A stretch of 64,000 bases of DNA from Mycobacterium montefiorense (GCF_003112775.1 NZ_BFCH01000009.1:1-64000), one strand, 5' to 3'. Positions 36,884-48,269 are shown, counted from the stretch's first letter. Numbers and translations: made by a program. The notes: generated by a model not told the origin, from the letters alone.

Positions 36884-36919
36884 TGCGCAAACCGGCTAAA
36901 CCACTGCGCAATTAGGCTA
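36884..36919 (+). promoter_or_regulatory. Tandem XylS-type half-sites (TGCG-N6-GGCTA, 21-bp period)
   Basis: TGCGCAAACCGGCTA (36884-36898) and TGCGCAATTAGGCTA (36905-36919) are direct repeats exactly 21 bp apart, differing only in three spacer bases. XylS recognises two TGCA-N6-GGNTA half-sites with this same spacing, overlapping the -35 region of its promoter. A candidate -10 (GATCTT, about 36934-36939) follows at suitable distance, and the BBE oxidase ATG is at 36960. Confidence 0.75.
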
Positions 36920-36959
36920 GCCGAGCCAAAGGCAGATCTTTGCGGTCTAGCGTGGGAGC

Positions 36960-38432
36960 ATGCCGATCGACCCCCTTGCCGAGACTGGAAGCGTGCCGAT
37001 GATCTGTGCCGAATCTGTTCCTGTTCAGCGCTTTTCGAATCATCAGCTGACCGCGTTGGATGCTCGACTCGACGGTGACATCGTGCACTGTCAGCATCCG
37101 GACTATCAGCGAGCGCGCCGCATCTGGAACGCCATGATCGACCGTCACCCCGCGGTGATCGTCCGCTGTCAAACCGATGACGATGTCGTGACCGCAATCG
37201 AATTCGCGCGTGAGCACGGCGCTGCGCTGACCGTCAAGGGCGGCGGCCACAGCGTCGCCGGCCACTCCATGATCGACGGCGGCGTGGTCATCGATCTCGG
37301 CCCGATGCGCCGGGTCAGCGTCGACCCCGAGGCACGCACGGTACGGGTGGGTGGGGGCTGCCTGCTAGCCGATATGGATCGGGCGACGCAGATCCACGGC
37401 CTGGCAACACCGGCCGGCGTGATGTCAGAAACCGGGGTCGCGGGACTGGCACTGGGCGGCGGCGTCGGGTGGCTCACTCGTAAATATGGCCTCACCTGCG
37501 ATAATCTGCTTTCCGCTCGGGTGGCGTTGGCCGATGGCAGTGTGGTCAACGCCAGCGCGAACGAGAATGCGGACCTGTTTTGGAGTCTGCGCGGCGCGGG
37601 AACCAACTTCGGTGTCGTAACCGAGTTCGAATTCACAACACACGTTGTCGCCCAACACCTTCCAGTTGGCACCGCAATGTATCGCCTGGACAATGCGGCC
37701 GATGCCATCGCACACTACGACCAGCTGATGCGCCGCGCTCCCGACGACCTGAAGGTTGTGGTCTATCTACGGCGCGCATTCGCCGAGCCGGGAGTGCCAG
37801 ACGAGCTGGTCGACGCCCCGGTGTGCGTGATGGTAAGCGTGTGGACCGGCGATGCCGAGGATGCGCGATCGGTCAACCAGGAACTTCTGCGCGGTGCGCC
37901 GCCGGTGTTCTCGGGCATCCAGGCAATGCCTTTCATCGAGCTGCAGTCGGCCAACGATGCCTTGTTCGGCCCTGGCGCGTGCAACTACACAAAGGGTGGC
38001 TATCTCGGTGCGATGACCGATGACTGCATCGATTCGTTGGTCGAATCGGCGCGCCGGCTGCCTTCGGCGATTTCGGTGCTGGAGATCTCTTACCAACACG
38101 GCGCCCAGGGCCGGCTAGCCGAGGACGACACCGCGTTTCCGGATCGCCATGCCGACCATTTCCTCAATGTGCTCACCCGATGGCATCCGGATGACGAACG
38201 CGGGCCTTATATCGATTGGGCACGAAGGACTTTCGAAACGACATCCGCCTGGCACAGCGGCGGGATCTATTCGAATTTTCTGGCCTATGACGACGAGGCG
38301 CGGGTGCCCGAGGCCTACCGCAACGGGAAGTACGAGCGGCTGGCCACGATCAAGGCCAAGTACGACCCGGGTAATATCTTCAACAGCAACCCAAACATAC
38401 CTCCCGCCAACGTGATTGAACGGAATAGCTGA
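36960..38432 (+). CDS. Berberine-bridge-enzyme-like FAD-dependent oxidase
   Basis: 490 residues: FAD_binding_4 domain (about 60-200) with VKGGGHSVAGHS, where His97 is the expected covalent flavin site, and a C-terminal BBE segment ending YDPGNIFNSNPNIPP. The second covalent anchor, a Cys in the loop before GGxxLGGGxGWL, is not present (MSETGVAGLALGGGVGWL), so a single covalent bond is expected. These enzymes oxidise alcohols, sugars or amines with O2. The ATG at 36960 follows GGGAGC; an ATG at residue 14 is an alternative. It is transcribed with the O-methyltransferase. Confidence 0.9.
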   Translation: MPIDPLAETGSVPMICAESVPVQRFSNHQLTALDARLDGDIVHCQHPDYQRARRIWNAMIDRHPAVIVRCQTDDDVVTAIEFAREHGAALTVKGGGHSVAGHSMIDGGVVIDLGPMRRVSVDPEARTVRVGGGCLLADMDRATQIHGLATPAGVMSETGVAGLALGGGVGWLTRKYGLTCDNLLSARVALADGSVVNASANENADLFWSLRGAGTNFGVVTEFEFTTHVVAQHLPVGTAMYRLDNAADAIAHYDQLMRRAPDDLKVVVYLRRAFAEPGVPDELVDAPVCVMVSVWTGDAEDARSVNQELLRGAPPVFSGIQAMPFIELQSANDALFGPGACNYTKGGYLGAMTDDCIDSLVESARRLPSAISVLEISYQHGAQGRLAEDDTAFPDRHADHFLNVLTRWHPDDERGPYIDWARRTFETTSAWHSGGIYSNFLAYDDEARVPEAYRNGKYERLATIKAKYDPGNIFNSNPNIPPANVIERNS

Positions 38433-38433
38433 C

Positions 38434-39477
38434 ATGCACTTGGGCATGATTCCGGATGACCCGGCGGAATGGAAGGCGCTGGCCTCACGACAACTACCGT
38501 TGCCATTCTTCGAAACCCACTTCGCACTGGGGCTTGCGCGCGCGATCATGGCGGCAACCAAGCTCGGAGTGTTCGAGTCGCTGAGCCGGCAGGCAGCCAC
38601 ACCAGCCGAAATCGCCGAACGGTGCGCCACCGACACCGTCGCAACCCAGAAGCTGCTGGTTGCCCTGACCGGGGCTGACTACCTGCTCTACCGCGATGGC
38701 CGGTACGCGTTGACGCCGAACGCGCGCACCTGGCTGCTGACGGGGAGTCCCTCCTCGATCGTCGACGCGGTGCTCTTCGCATTCGATGAATGGGAGCTCA
38801 TGACGCACGTCGACGAGTATGTGCGCACCGGCATCCCCCTCGAGCTGCACCAGACCATGACCGGCGTGCAGTGGGACCATTACCAGCGATCCATGCGGGC
38901 ACTAGCCGGCCTGACGGCGCACGAAGTCGCGCAGCTCATCCCGGTGCCGGGCGGCGCTACCGACATGATCGACGTCGGCGGATCGCACGGCCGCTACTCG
39001 GTTGCGCTGTGCCGGCGTCATTCCCGGCTGCGTTCGGTGGTCCTGGACTTGACCCCCGCCGTCCGTGTTTCGGCGCCGCTGTTAGCCACCGAGAAGATGG
39101 GTGCTCGCGTCGTCCACCTCGAGGCCGACGCGCTGACGCATGATTTCGGAGCCGAGTCCTACGACGTGGTGCTGCTGTGCAATCTTGCACACCACCTCAG
39201 TGCGGCAGAGAACGCGCTGTTGTTTCAGCGGCTGGGAAAGGCGCTGCGGCCGCACGGTGTCTTTGCGGTGATCGAACCCATCCGACTCGAAAGTGGTCAT
39301 GGTGCGAGTCAATTCGCAGCACTGAACGAGCTGTACTTTGGCGTGACCAGCCACTCTGGGACCTGGACCGCGCAGGATACCGCGCAATGGCAGCGGGACG
39401 CGGGACTGCGGCCCGCGGCCGAACCGGTCATGCTCAGCGGTGGCGATGTCGGCTTGCAGATCGCGACGAAGATCTAA
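38434..39477 (+). CDS. Class I SAM-dependent O-methyltransferase (plant COMT-like / methyltransf_2)
   Basis: 347 residues. N-terminal winged-helix dimerisation domain (about 25-115; MAATKLGVFESLSRQAATPAEIAERC) and C-terminal SAM fold with MIDVGGSHGRYSVALC, VVLDLTPAV and YDVVLLCNLAHHLS. Such enzymes methylate phenolic or other hydroxyls of small molecules. The start at ATG 38434 lies one base after the oxidase stop; a second ATG is four codons downstream. It is the last island gene and converges with lpqB with three bases between the stops. It may methylate the product of the BBE oxidase. Confidence 0.87.
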   Translation: MHLGMIPDDPAEWKALASRQLPLPFFETHFALGLARAIMAATKLGVFESLSRQAATPAEIAERCATDTVATQKLLVALTGADYLLYRDGRYALTPNARTWLLTGSPSSIVDAVLFAFDEWELMTHVDEYVRTGIPLELHQTMTGVQWDHYQRSMRALAGLTAHEVAQLIPVPGGATDMIDVGGSHGRYSVALCRRHSRLRSVVLDLTPAVRVSAPLLATEKMGARVVHLEADALTHDFGAESYDVVLLCNLAHHLSAAENALLFQRLGKALRPHGVFAVIEPIRLESGHGASQFAALNELYFGVTSHSGTWTAQDTAQWQRDAGLRPAAEPVMLSGGDVGLQIATKI

Positions 39478-39480
39478 CGT

Positions 39481-41238
39481 CTAGCCCGGCAGCACCGGAA
39501 CGGCGCCGCCCACCATCAAGCCCGGCACGTCCGACCACGTCTGCTGGCTTTCGGCGGCAGACGCCGAATACTGCAGCACGCCTTGCGGAGCGGCAACGTA
39601 GACGGTCGACGGGTTGGCCGCGATCGCGGTCAGCGGAATCTGCAAACCGTGCGCCGGTGCATCGGAGTTGACCCCGTCGAGGTTCACGTAGGAGACCGGA
39701 TGAGCGACGTCATTGCGAGTCACCACCATGTCGTCGCCGGTTCGCCAGTACAGGGACACCACCGTGTTGCCGAGTCCAAAACCCAACCGCCGCGGGTAGG
39801 TCAGCGCATACTGCCCGGCCTGTGTCTGCTCGATACCGGCGAGGATGACCTCGCCCCCGATCACCATCGCGGCGCGCGTGCCGTCCCGGGACAGTTGAAG
39901 GTCGGTGATCGGCCCCGGGAATTTGCTCCCCACCGCCCCGGAATCCACCGGGATGCGTGCGGGTTGCCCGGATGCCGGTTCCTGAATGGCCCGCAGCACG
40001 TTATTGCCGTCCACCACCACCCAGACCGCGTCGTCCAGCGACCAGCTGGGTCTCGACAGGCTGTGCCCGTCGGCGGATTGCACCGCCTCGCCGCCCAGAT
40101 CACCGATCCACAGTGATTCCGCCATGTCCGGGGCGCCACGGTGCAAGGTCACGACGGACGCCACCTGCCGCCCGCTGCGAGACAGCGCGGCCAGCGTCTG
40201 ATCGCCCATCCGGCCGAACGCACCGGGCACTGTGGCGGACCGCTGTCCGTCCAGGCCCACCAGCGAACCATTGATCAGGGCGTGCATCCCCGCGCCGGCG
40301 CCGTCGGCCACGCCGGGGTCGGTGGCCGCGACGTCGGAGGTGGTCCACCCTTCGGCGAACCTGTCATCCAGCGGTGCCCCGTCGGCGTTGATCACGTACG
40401 GACCCCGGATGTCGGCTCGGGCCAGCGTCCAAATGATCTGCGCGGCAAGCAATTGCCTACTGTGTGGATCGGTGGTCGAGAGCTTCTGCAAATCGATGCG
40501 CGCACCGCCGTAACCGCGCCCGATGCCGTTCTTGCCGCCGTCAGCCCGGGTCACCGGCCCGCGCAGCCGCAGCGGCGGGGCGAGCAGGTTGCGGACCGTA
40601 TGCGCCATCTCCGGGCGCGGCCCGGCCACCAGCTTGGACATCAGTTCGGTGGCCAGCTGATCGTGGTCGGCGACCGCGACATAGCGCGGGTCGGGCACCA
40701 CCGTCTTACCGGTCGGGTCCGCGAAATACAACGTGTTGCGCTTGTAGGTCGCCTGAAACTGTTGCCAGTCCAGGAAAACTCCGTTGGGCAGCTTGTCGAT
40801 TCGCCAGCCGCCGGATGTCTTGACCAACTCGATTGGGCCCGGGTCCGGCAGCACGCCCTCGGCAGTTTCGAACACCCCGATATCGGACAGCGAACCCAGA
40901 ATGTCTGCCCGCATGGTCGCCGAAACCCGTTCGGCACCACGGGTTTCGACAAACACGACGTGGTCGATCAGCAGTGCGCTACCGGCATCGTCCCAGGCGT
41001 TGGATGCCGACTGAGTGAGGAACTGCCGCGCCGCCAAATGCCGGTTGGCCGGATCGGCCGTGGCCTTGAGGAATTCGCGCAGCAACACGTCGGGATCCAT
41101 GCCCGGGGTCGGCTTGGGCAGATTCGACGGGGCGGGTCGCTCGACGGTGCCGATGGCTTGCGGCGCCGACGACCTGGGTACGCCCGCACAGCCGGCGAGC
41201 AGTACCGCCAGCAGCGCGATGAATAGGCGCCTCATCAC
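39481..41238 (-). CDS. lpqB: Lipoprotein LpqB, MtrAB accessory protein
   Basis: 585 residues with signal peptide and lipobox LLAGC (Cys17), a GerMN-like middle domain and a C-terminal beta-propeller. It is exported, lipid-anchored and known to act on the extracellular part of MtrB, tuning MtrA phosphorylation. Nearly collinear with Rv3244c. The start is GTG 41238 (reading MMRRLF), overlapping the mtrB stop as GTGA, so lpqB is coupled to the two-component genes. The accessory island begins immediately downstream. Confidence 0.96.
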   Translation of the reverse strand: MMRRLFIALLAVLLAGCAGVPRSSAPQAIGTVERPAPSNLPKPTPGMDPDVLLREFLKATADPANRHLAARQFLTQSASNAWDDAGSALLIDHVVFVETRGAERVSATMRADILGSLSDIGVFETAEGVLPDPGPIELVKTSGGWRIDKLPNGVFLDWQQFQATYKRNTLYFADPTGKTVVPDPRYVAVADHDQLATELMSKLVAGPRPEMAHTVRNLLAPPLRLRGPVTRADGGKNGIGRGYGGARIDLQKLSTTDPHSRQLLAAQIIWTLARADIRGPYVINADGAPLDDRFAEGWTTSDVAATDPGVADGAGAGMHALINGSLVGLDGQRSATVPGAFGRMGDQTLAALSRSGRQVASVVTLHRGAPDMAESLWIGDLGGEAVQSADGHSLSRPSWSLDDAVWVVVDGNNVLRAIQEPASGQPARIPVDSGAVGSKFPGPITDLQLSRDGTRAAMVIGGEVILAGIEQTQAGQYALTYPRRLGFGLGNTVVSLYWRTGDDMVVTRNDVAHPVSYVNLDGVNSDAPAHGLQIPLTAIAANPSTVYVAAPQGVLQYSASAAESQQTWSDVPGLMVGGAVPVLPG

Positions 41239-42926
41239 ACGCTCCTGTCGGCGTGTTCGTGCTGGCGCGGACGCTGGATGCCCGATTGCTGGCCGGGCGC
41301 ACCGGGCGGCGGCGTCGGCTGTGGGATCGGCTTCATCGGCAACGGGCTGGTGGTGACCTTATGGCCGCGGATCAGCGGAAGCGTCAGCCGGAAGCAGGCG
41401 CCCTGACCGGGCTCGCCCCACGCCTCCAGTCGGCCCTGGTGCAGGCGTGCATCCTCGACGCTGATCGCCAGACCCAGCCCGGTCCCGCCGGACCGCCGCA
41501 CCCGTGACGGGTCCGACCGCCAGAACCGGCTGAACACCAGCTTCTCCTCGCCGGGCCGCAGCCCCACGCCGTAGTCGCGAACCGTGACGGCGACGGTGTC
41601 CTCGTCGGCACCCATCCGGATCCGCACCGGTTTGTGCTCGGCGTGGTCGATGGCGTTGGCGATCAGGTTGCGCAGGATCCGTTCCACCCGCCGCGGATCG
41701 ACCTCGGCGATCACCCCTTCGGCGGGCATGTCTACCTGCAGCTCTATGCCGGCGTCCTCGGCCAGGTGGCCGACGTTGCCGAGCGCGCTGCCCACCGTGG
41801 TGCGCAAATCGACTGCCTCCACGGACAGCTCGGCGACACCGGCGTCGTGCCGGGAGATCTCCAGCAGGTCGTTGAGCAGCGTCTCGAAGCGGTCCAGCTC
41901 GCTGACCATCAGCTCGGTCGATCGCCGCAGCGTCGGGTCCAGGTCGTCGCTGTGGTCGTAGATCAGGTCTGCGGCCATCCGCACCGTAGTCAGCGGGGTG
42001 CGCAGCTCGTGGCTGACATCGGACGTGAATCGGCGCTGCAAGTTGCCGAATTCCTCAAGCTGGGTGATCTGCCGGGACAAGCTCTCCGCCATGTCGTTGA
42101 ACGACAGGGCGAGCCGGGCCATGTCGTCTTCACCACGCACCGGCATGCGTTCGGACAGATGCCCCTCGGAGAAACGTTCGGCGATCCGCGACGCCGACCG
42201 CACCGGCACCACCACCTGCCGCGACACCAGCAGCGCGATCCCGGCCAGCAACACCAGCAGCACCGCGCCGCCGGTGATCATCGTGCCGCGCACCAGTGTG
42301 ATCGTGGCTTGCTCGCTGGTAAGCGGGAAGATCAGGTACAGCTCCAGGTTGGCCACCTGCGACGACGCCGGTGTGCCGACGATCAGCGCCGGCCCCGAAA
42401 AGCCTTCGGTGTGCACCGTGGCGTACTGGTAAGCCGCCTGCCCGGCCTTGACGAAGCCCCGCAGCGAGGCAGGCACCTGATCCACCGGTCCGGCGGTAGT
42501 CGCGGCGCGCGGGCCGTCGCCCGGCACCATCAACACCACATCGAACGCGCCGGCAAGACCGGGACCGGAAGACGGATCGGTTTTCGAGGTCAACGTGTTG
42601 CGGGCGAGCTGCAGGCTGCTGTCCAGCGAGCGCGATTCCTCACCATTGACGATTCCGCCGACAGTGTTGCGCGCCCGTTCGATCTGCTCGATGCCCGCCT
42701 TGACCTTGACGTCAAGAACCCGGTTGGTGACCTGGCTGGTCAACACGAAGCCGAGCGCCAAAATCACCGCCAAAGACAGACCCAGAGTCAACGCCACGAC
42801 CCGCAGCTGCAACGAACGGCGCCAGGCAATGCCGACGGTTCGACTCAACGCACTCATGCCCCGAGTCATGGGGCCGGTGCGTCCCCAGCGGTGACCGTGA
42901 ATGCGTCGCCGCGACCCCCAGATCAA
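41235..42926 (-). CDS. mtrB: Sensor histidine kinase MtrB
   Basis: 563 residues: TM1 (about 41-63), extracytoplasmic sensor (64-210), TM2 (about 213-235), HAMP, dimerisation/phosphoacceptor domain with His306 in [11 protein letters not shown], and HATPase with N-box [12 protein letters not shown] and GGTGLGLAI. It senses cell division and envelope state and phosphorylates MtrA. Start TTG 42926 reproduces the orthologue beginning [11 protein letters not shown]. The Pro-rich C-terminal tail (QPTPPPGAP) differs from M. tuberculosis. 88 bp separate it from mtrA. Confidence 0.96.
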   Translation of the reverse strand: MIWGSRRRIHGHRWGRTGPMTRGMSALSRTVGIAWRRSLQLRVVALTLGLSLAVILALGFVLTSQVTNRVLDVKVKAGIEQIERARNTVGGIVNGEESRSLDSSLQLARNTLTSKTDPSSGPGLAGAFDVVLMVPGDGPRAATTAGPVDQVPASLRGFVKAGQAAYQYATVHTEGFSGPALIVGTPASSQVANLELYLIFPLTSEQATITLVRGTMITGGAVLLVLLAGIALLVSRQVVVPVRSASRIAERFSEGHLSERMPVRGEDDMARLALSFNDMAESLSRQITQLEEFGNLQRRFTSDVSHELRTPLTTVRMAADLIYDHSDDLDPTLRRSTELMVSELDRFETLLNDLLEISRHDAGVAELSVEAVDLRTTVGSALGNVGHLAEDAGIELQVDMPAEGVIAEVDPRRVERILRNLIANAIDHAEHKPVRIRMGADEDTVAVTVRDYGVGLRPGEEKLVFSRFWRSDPSRVRRSGGTGLGLAISVEDARLHQGRLEAWGEPGQGACFRLTLPLIRGHKVTTSPLPMKPIPQPTPPPGAPGQQSGIQRPRQHEHADRSV

Positions 42927-43014
42927 TGGCGGCGCTCCGGATCGTGACGCTCGCCGGCTCTGCCTACGCGCCGCTTCTCCTGATCGCTGCGCTCTGCATC
43001 GTCGCCGGCGCGGA

Positions 43015-43701
43015 TCACGGAGGTCCGGCCTTGTAACCCACTCCTCGAACGGTCAACACCACGGTCGGGTTCTCAGGGTCTTTCTCGACCTTGGCCCGCA
43101 GACGCTGAACGTGCACATTCACCAAGCGGGTATCCGCCGGGTGCCGGTATCCCCACACCTGTTCGAGCAGCACATCACGAGTAAACACCTGGCGCGGTTT
43201 GCGTGCCAGCGCTACCAGCAGGTCGAACTCGAGCGGTGTCAGGGAGATCTGCTCGCCGTTGCGAGTCACCTTGTGCGCGGGCACGTCGATCTCGACATCG
43301 GCGATGGAGAGCATCTCGGCGGGCTCGTCGTCGTTGCGCCGCAGCCGCGCCCGCACCCGGGCGACCAGCTCCTTGGGCTTGAACGGCTTCATGATGTAGT
43401 CGTCGGCACCCGACTCCAAGCCCAGCACCACATCCACGGTGTCGGTCTTGGCCGTCAACATCACAATCGGAACGCCGGAATCGGCGCGCAATACCCGGCA
43501 CACGTCGATGCCATTCATGCCGGGCAACATCAGGTCCAGCAGCACCAAATCGGGTCGCAGCTCACGCACCGCGGTCAGAGCCTGCGTGCCATCACCGATG
43601 ACCGCAGTGTCGAAGCCCTCCCCACGAAGAACGATGGTCAACATCTCCGCAAGCGAAGCGTCGTCGTCGACGACCAAAATCCTTTGCCTCATGGAGTCCA
43701 T
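43015..43701 (-). CDS. mtrA: Response regulator MtrA (OmpR/PhoB type)
   Basis: 228 residues: receiver domain (Asp13, phospho-acceptor Asp56 in [10 protein letters not shown], Lys in IMKPF) and C-terminal winged-helix DNA-binding domain (about 135-228, ending [11 protein letters not shown]). An essential regulator of cell division, peptidoglycan remodelling and dnaA/oriC expression in mycobacteria. ATG 43701 (reading [14 protein letters not shown]) is chosen over an open extension that has no coding character. First gene of mtrA-mtrB-lpqB. Confidence 0.97.
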   Translation of the reverse strand: MDSMRQRILVVDDDASLAEMLTIVLRGEGFDTAVIGDGTQALTAVRELRPDLVLLDLMLPGMNGIDVCRVLRADSGVPIVMLTAKTDTVDVVLGLESGADDYIMKPFKPKELVARVRARLRRNDDEPAEMLSIADVEIDVPAHKVTRNGEQISLTPLEFDLLVALARKPRQVFTRDVLLEQVWGYRHPADTRLVNVHVQRLRAKVEKDPENPTVVLTVRGVGYKAGPP

Positions 43702-43781
43702 GGTGTCACCAGATCGGGACAAAACTCGGGCGCCACACGGGCGTTTCTTAATCGATAGGGCCAAATCGTGACAATTTTGTG

Positions 43782-44414
43782 CTAATCGGCCACCAAATCG
43801 GCGGCCAGGCGACCCGGATCGACGTCCGCGTCGACCACCAGCCATCGCCCGCCCCAGCCCGCGTCGGCCAGTCCGGCGTACACCGCGCGGGTGCGCTGCT
43901 GCAGTCCATCGTCACGTTCGTAGCTGTCGCGCGGCCGGCCCGGATCGGACTCGGCCCGGCGTTTGGCCCGTTCCCCCGCCAGCTCCGCGGGTACCGCGAG
44001 CAGCACCTGCCGATCCGGCGCGGGCAGCCCAAGCCGCCGATACTCGAGGGCGTGCACCCAGGCCGCCGCGTCTCCCGCCGCGTCCTGGTGCAGGCGCGCG
44101 GCGCTATAGGCCGCGTTGGAGGCGACGTAGCGATCGAGAATCAGCACGTCATGGTTGCCCGACAAGGCTTCGATGTCCGCGATCGCGGCGGCGCGGTCCA
44201 GCGCGAAGAGCATCGCCATCGCATACACCGACGACGAGAGGTCCCCGTGCTCACCATGTAGCGCTTCGGCCGCGACGTCAGCGGTCACCGACCGCCCGTA
44301 GCGCGGGAAAGCCATGGTGGCGACCGTCTTGCCGGCAGCTTCAAAGGCCTGACGCAGCCCTTCGGTCAGCGTCCGCTTGCCGGAGCCGTCGACACCCTCG
44401 ATCGCGATCAGCAC
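43782..44414 (-). CDS. tmk: Thymidylate kinase
   Basis: 210 residues. P-loop GVDGSGKRT (7-15), FPRYGRS, LDRYVASNAAYSAARL (LID/DRY region). Phosphorylates dTMP to dTDP in DNA precursor synthesis. Same atypical mycobacterial features as Rv3247c (Arg in the P-loop). GTG 44414 start is the only one before the P-loop. Lies between sahH (16 bp upstream) and mtrA. Confidence 0.95.
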   Translation of the reverse strand: MLIAIEGVDGSGKRTLTEGLRQAFEAAGKTVATMAFPRYGRSVTADVAAEALHGEHGDLSSSVYAMAMLFALDRAAAIADIEALSGNHDVLILDRYVASNAAYSAARLHQDAAGDAAAWVHALEYRRLGLPAPDRQVLLAVPAELAGERAKRRAESDPGRPRDSYERDDGLQQRTRAVYAGLADAGWGGRWLVVDADVDPGRLAADLVAD

Positions 44415-44430
44415 GCCGCGAGGTCGCGAA

Positions 44431-45888
<1,458 letters not shown>

Positions 45889-46009
45889 GGCGTGTCTGTT
45901 CCTTACTGCGGTTCAAGGGGGCTCAAAGGTATGAGCGACGACCAGGTGGCTTTAGTTAGCATGGGTACGCTCTTCCGCCACTGTAGTCGGCGTCAGAAAG
46001 CCCGCCAGG

Positions 46010-46615
46010 TCAGGGGATGTTGATGACGCCGTGACGCTCCGCAAAAGGCGTCATCAAACGGGCCAAGTCGCGGGCGACATCATGGTCGGCCTCGGGCGGC
46101 ATTGACACATAACTCAACGCCAGCCGCACGATCGCACGCGCCAGCACACCGGCATCCTCGTCGCTAGTGGCCACCCAGCTGTGGGTGAAGGCCGAGCTCA
46201 ACCGCTCCGAGGCCCGGGTGATGATCGGCCCGCTGTCGGTGGTGATGATCTGCAGCAGATCGGGCTTGGCGACTCCGCTGAGCAGCGAGATCACCAGCGG
46301 GTCGGCCGCAGACTCGGTGAAGAAGGACCGAAACCCCTGCAGAAACGCTTCGTAGATCTGGCCGACGTTGGCCTCGATAGCGGAGTGCACCGCGTCGACC
46401 AAACGATCAGCCAGGCGCAGGGCGTATCCGTGCGCCAGACCTTGCCGTGAACCGAACTCGTTGTAGATGGTCTGCCGACTGATGCCGGCCGCCTTGGCCA
46501 CGTCGGAAAGCGTGATGGCGGACCAGTCCCGGGTCAGCAGCAAGTCGCGCATCGCGTCCAGCACCGAGTCGCGCAGCAGCACGCGCGACGCCTCGGCGTA
46601 AGGAATCCGCTTCAC
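46010..46615 (-). CDS. TetR-family repressor of the alkane hydroxylase operon (AlkX-like)
   Basis: 201 residues from GTG 46615. N-terminal HTH at about 30-55 (ITLSDVAKAAGISRQTIYNEFGSRQGL), then an all-helical ligand domain. It corresponds to Rv3249c, located immediately after rubB, and orthologues repress alkB-rubA-rubB. Start choice is uncertain: upstream in-frame GTG/ATG codons exist to 46660, and the orthologue begins about four residues before my start. The stretch between it and rubB is 69 bp. Confidence 0.87.
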   Translation of the reverse strand: MKRIPYAEASRVLLRDSVLDAMRDLLLTRDWSAITLSDVAKAAGISRQTIYNEFGSRQGLAHGYALRLADRLVDAVHSAIEANVGQIYEAFLQGFRSFFTESAADPLVISLLSGVAKPDLLQIITTDSGPIITRASERLSSAFTHSWVATSDEDAGVLARAIVRLALSYVSMPPEADHDVARDLARLMTPFAERHGVINIP

Positions 46616-46684
46616 AGGCGCGACAATAGCTCCTATCACTGCGCCGCTCCTCCTCATCACTTAGTTCTGCATCGTCGCTGGCGG

Positions 46685-46867
46685 CTACGGCCGCGCCACT
46701 TCCACCATCTCGAAGTCGGATTTTGCGGCGCCGCAGTCCGGGCAGCTCCAGTCGTCGGGGATGTCGTCCCAGCGGGTGCCGGGGGCGATGCCGTCTTCGG
46801 GCCAGCCCTTGGCCTCGTCGTACTCGAATCCGCACTGCACGCAGATAAAGAGCTTGAAGTCGTTCAC
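46685..46867 (-). CDS. rubB: Rubredoxin RubB
   Basis: 60-residue AlkG-type rubredoxin with one iron bound by Cys9, Cys12, Cys42 and Cys45 ([28 protein letters not shown]). Carries electrons from a rubredoxin reductase to AlkB. The start ATG overlaps the rubA stop by four bases. It has the complete canonical site, making it the likelier functional electron donor of the two rubredoxins. Confidence 0.95.
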   Translation of the reverse strand: MNDFKLFICVQCGFEYDEAKGWPEDGIAPGTRWDDIPDDWSCPDCGAAKSDFEMVEVARP

Positions 46868-47037
46868 TGGTTCACTCCTATGGTTTCGAAATCAACCTTC
46901 TCGAGCACCGCACAATCGGGGCAGCACCAGTCGTCGGGAATGTCACCGAAGGGCGTGCCCGCGGAAAAGCCTTCGCGGGGGCAGCCTTTCGCTTCGTCGT
47001 AGGTGTAGTCGCAGCAGGGGCAGCGGTAGGCGGTCAT
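46864..47037 (-). CDS. rubA: Rubredoxin RubA
   Basis: 57 residues: CPCC (Cys6, Cys9 as ligands) and CPDC (Cys39, Cys42), with [27 protein letters not shown] between. AlkG1-type rubredoxins with an extra Cys next to the ligands are typical of mycobacterial rubA and are thought less active toward AlkB. ATG overlaps alkB stop by four bases, and its own stop overlaps the rubB start by four, so three genes are tightly coupled. Confidence 0.94.
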   Translation of the reverse strand: MTAYRCPCCDYTYDEAKGCPREGFSAGTPFGDIPDDWCCPDCAVLEKVDFETIGVNQ

Positions 47038-48269
47038 GCCGGCACGCCGTACTTCGCGAGCACTCGCTCGCGCTTGCGCGGGTGGATGTTGACCTTGGTG
47101 ATGTCGCCGTCGTAGTGCGCCAGCACCCGGTGGTCCATCACCTTGCGCCACACCGGCGGGAAGTAGGTCAGCCCGATCATCGACGCGTACCCGCTGGGCA
47201 GGTTAGGCGAGCCCGCCATGCTGCGCAACGTCTGGTAACGCCGGGTGGGGTTGGCGTGGTGATCGCTGTGCCGCTGTAGGTGGTACAGGAACAGGTTGGT
47301 GACGATGTGGTCGGAGTTCCAGCTGTGCACCGGGGCACAACGCTCGTAGCGGCCGTTCGCGTTCTTCTGTCGTAGCAGGCCGTAATGCTCGAGGTAGTTG
47401 ACGGTTTCCAGCAGGGAGAAGCCGAAGATCGCCTGAATGACGATGAACGGAATCACCCCCACGCCGAAGCCGGCGATCAGCGCGCCGAACAGCAGCACCG
47501 ACATGGCCCAGGCATTGAGCACGTCGTTGGACGCGTACGTCCTGGGGTCCCACGGGCTGCGGCCGAGCCGGCGAATCCGCTGCGCCTCGAGGTGAACCGA
47601 CGAGCGCAGGCTGCCGAACACGCTGCGGGGTAGGAACTCCCAGAAGGTCTCGCCGAAGCGGGCCGACGCCGGGTCCTCGGGGGTGGAGACGCGCACGTGG
47701 TGACCGCGGTTGTGCTCGATGTAGAAGTGACCGTAGGCCGTCTGCGCCAGGGTGATCTTGGACAGCCAGCGCTCCAGCGAGTCCTTCTTATGCCCCATCT
47801 CGTGCGCGGTGTTGATGCCGACGCCGCCGAGCACACCGACCGAGAGCGCGACGCCGACCTTGCCGATCCAGCCCAAGCCGCCGTCAAAACCCAGCCATCC
47901 CAGGTCCGAAGCGGTGAACAGGTAGGCGCCCACCACCACGGACAGGTACTGGAACGGGATGTAGATGTAAGTGCAGTAGCGGTAGTACTTGTCGTTCTCC
48001 AGCCGCTCCATCACCTCATCGGGAGGGTTCTGCCCGTCGGGGCCGAAACGCAGATCCAGGATCGGCAGCAGGACGTACAGCAGGATCGGCCCGATCCACA
48101 GCGGCACCTGGGCCGCGCCATGCCAGCCGCCCTGGTTCAGTCCCCAGACGATCGGCAGCATCACGAACAACGCCGTCGGCGGGATCAGGCCCATCAACCA
48201 CAGGTAACGCTTCTTGTCGCGCCATTCGGTTACCCCGGGCTCTTGGGCCGCCTGGATCTGGATGGTCAT
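47034..48269 (-). CDS. alkB: Alkane 1-monooxygenase
   Basis: 411-residue di-iron membrane hydroxylase converting medium-chain n-alkanes to 1-alkanols. About six transmembrane helices and the conserved His boxes HEMGH (156-160), EHNRGHH (185-191), LQRHSDHHANP (332-342), plus NYLEHYGLLR (291-300). ATG 48269 has a strong AAGGAGG site; an in-frame GTG/ATG eight codons upstream is not needed. It heads alkB-rubA-rubB-tetR. The promoter region has a 12-bp perfect palindrome. Confidence 0.96.
   Translation of the reverse strand: MTIQIQAAQEPGVTEWRDKKRYLWLMGLIPPTALFVMLPIVWGLNQGGWHGAAQVPLWIGPILLYVLLPILDLRFGPDGQNPPDEVMERLENDKYYRYCTYIYIPFQYLSVVVGAYLFTASDLGWLGFDGGLGWIGKVGVALSVGVLGGVGINTAHEMGHKKDSLERWLSKITLAQTAYGHFYIEHNRGHHVRVSTPEDPASARFGETFWEFLPRSVFGSLRSSVHLEAQRIRRLGRSPWDPRTYASNDVLNAWAMSVLLFGALIAGFGVGVIPFIVIQAIFGFSLLETVNYLEHYGLLRQKNANGRYERCAPVHSWNSDHIVTNLFLYHLQRHSDHHANPTRRYQTLRSMAGSPNLPSGYASMIGLTYFPPVWRKVMDHRVLAHYDGDITKVNIHPRKRERVLAKYGVPA

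Noticed and set aside
41634..42947. 437-codon open frame opposite mtrB
   Set aside because: Composition shadow; rich in His/Gln/Arg with no motif, fully covered by mtrB.
45889..46009. SAH or SAM riboswitch upstream of sahH
   Set aside because: I looked for paired helices and conserved loops typical of these riboswitches in 121 bp and found none.
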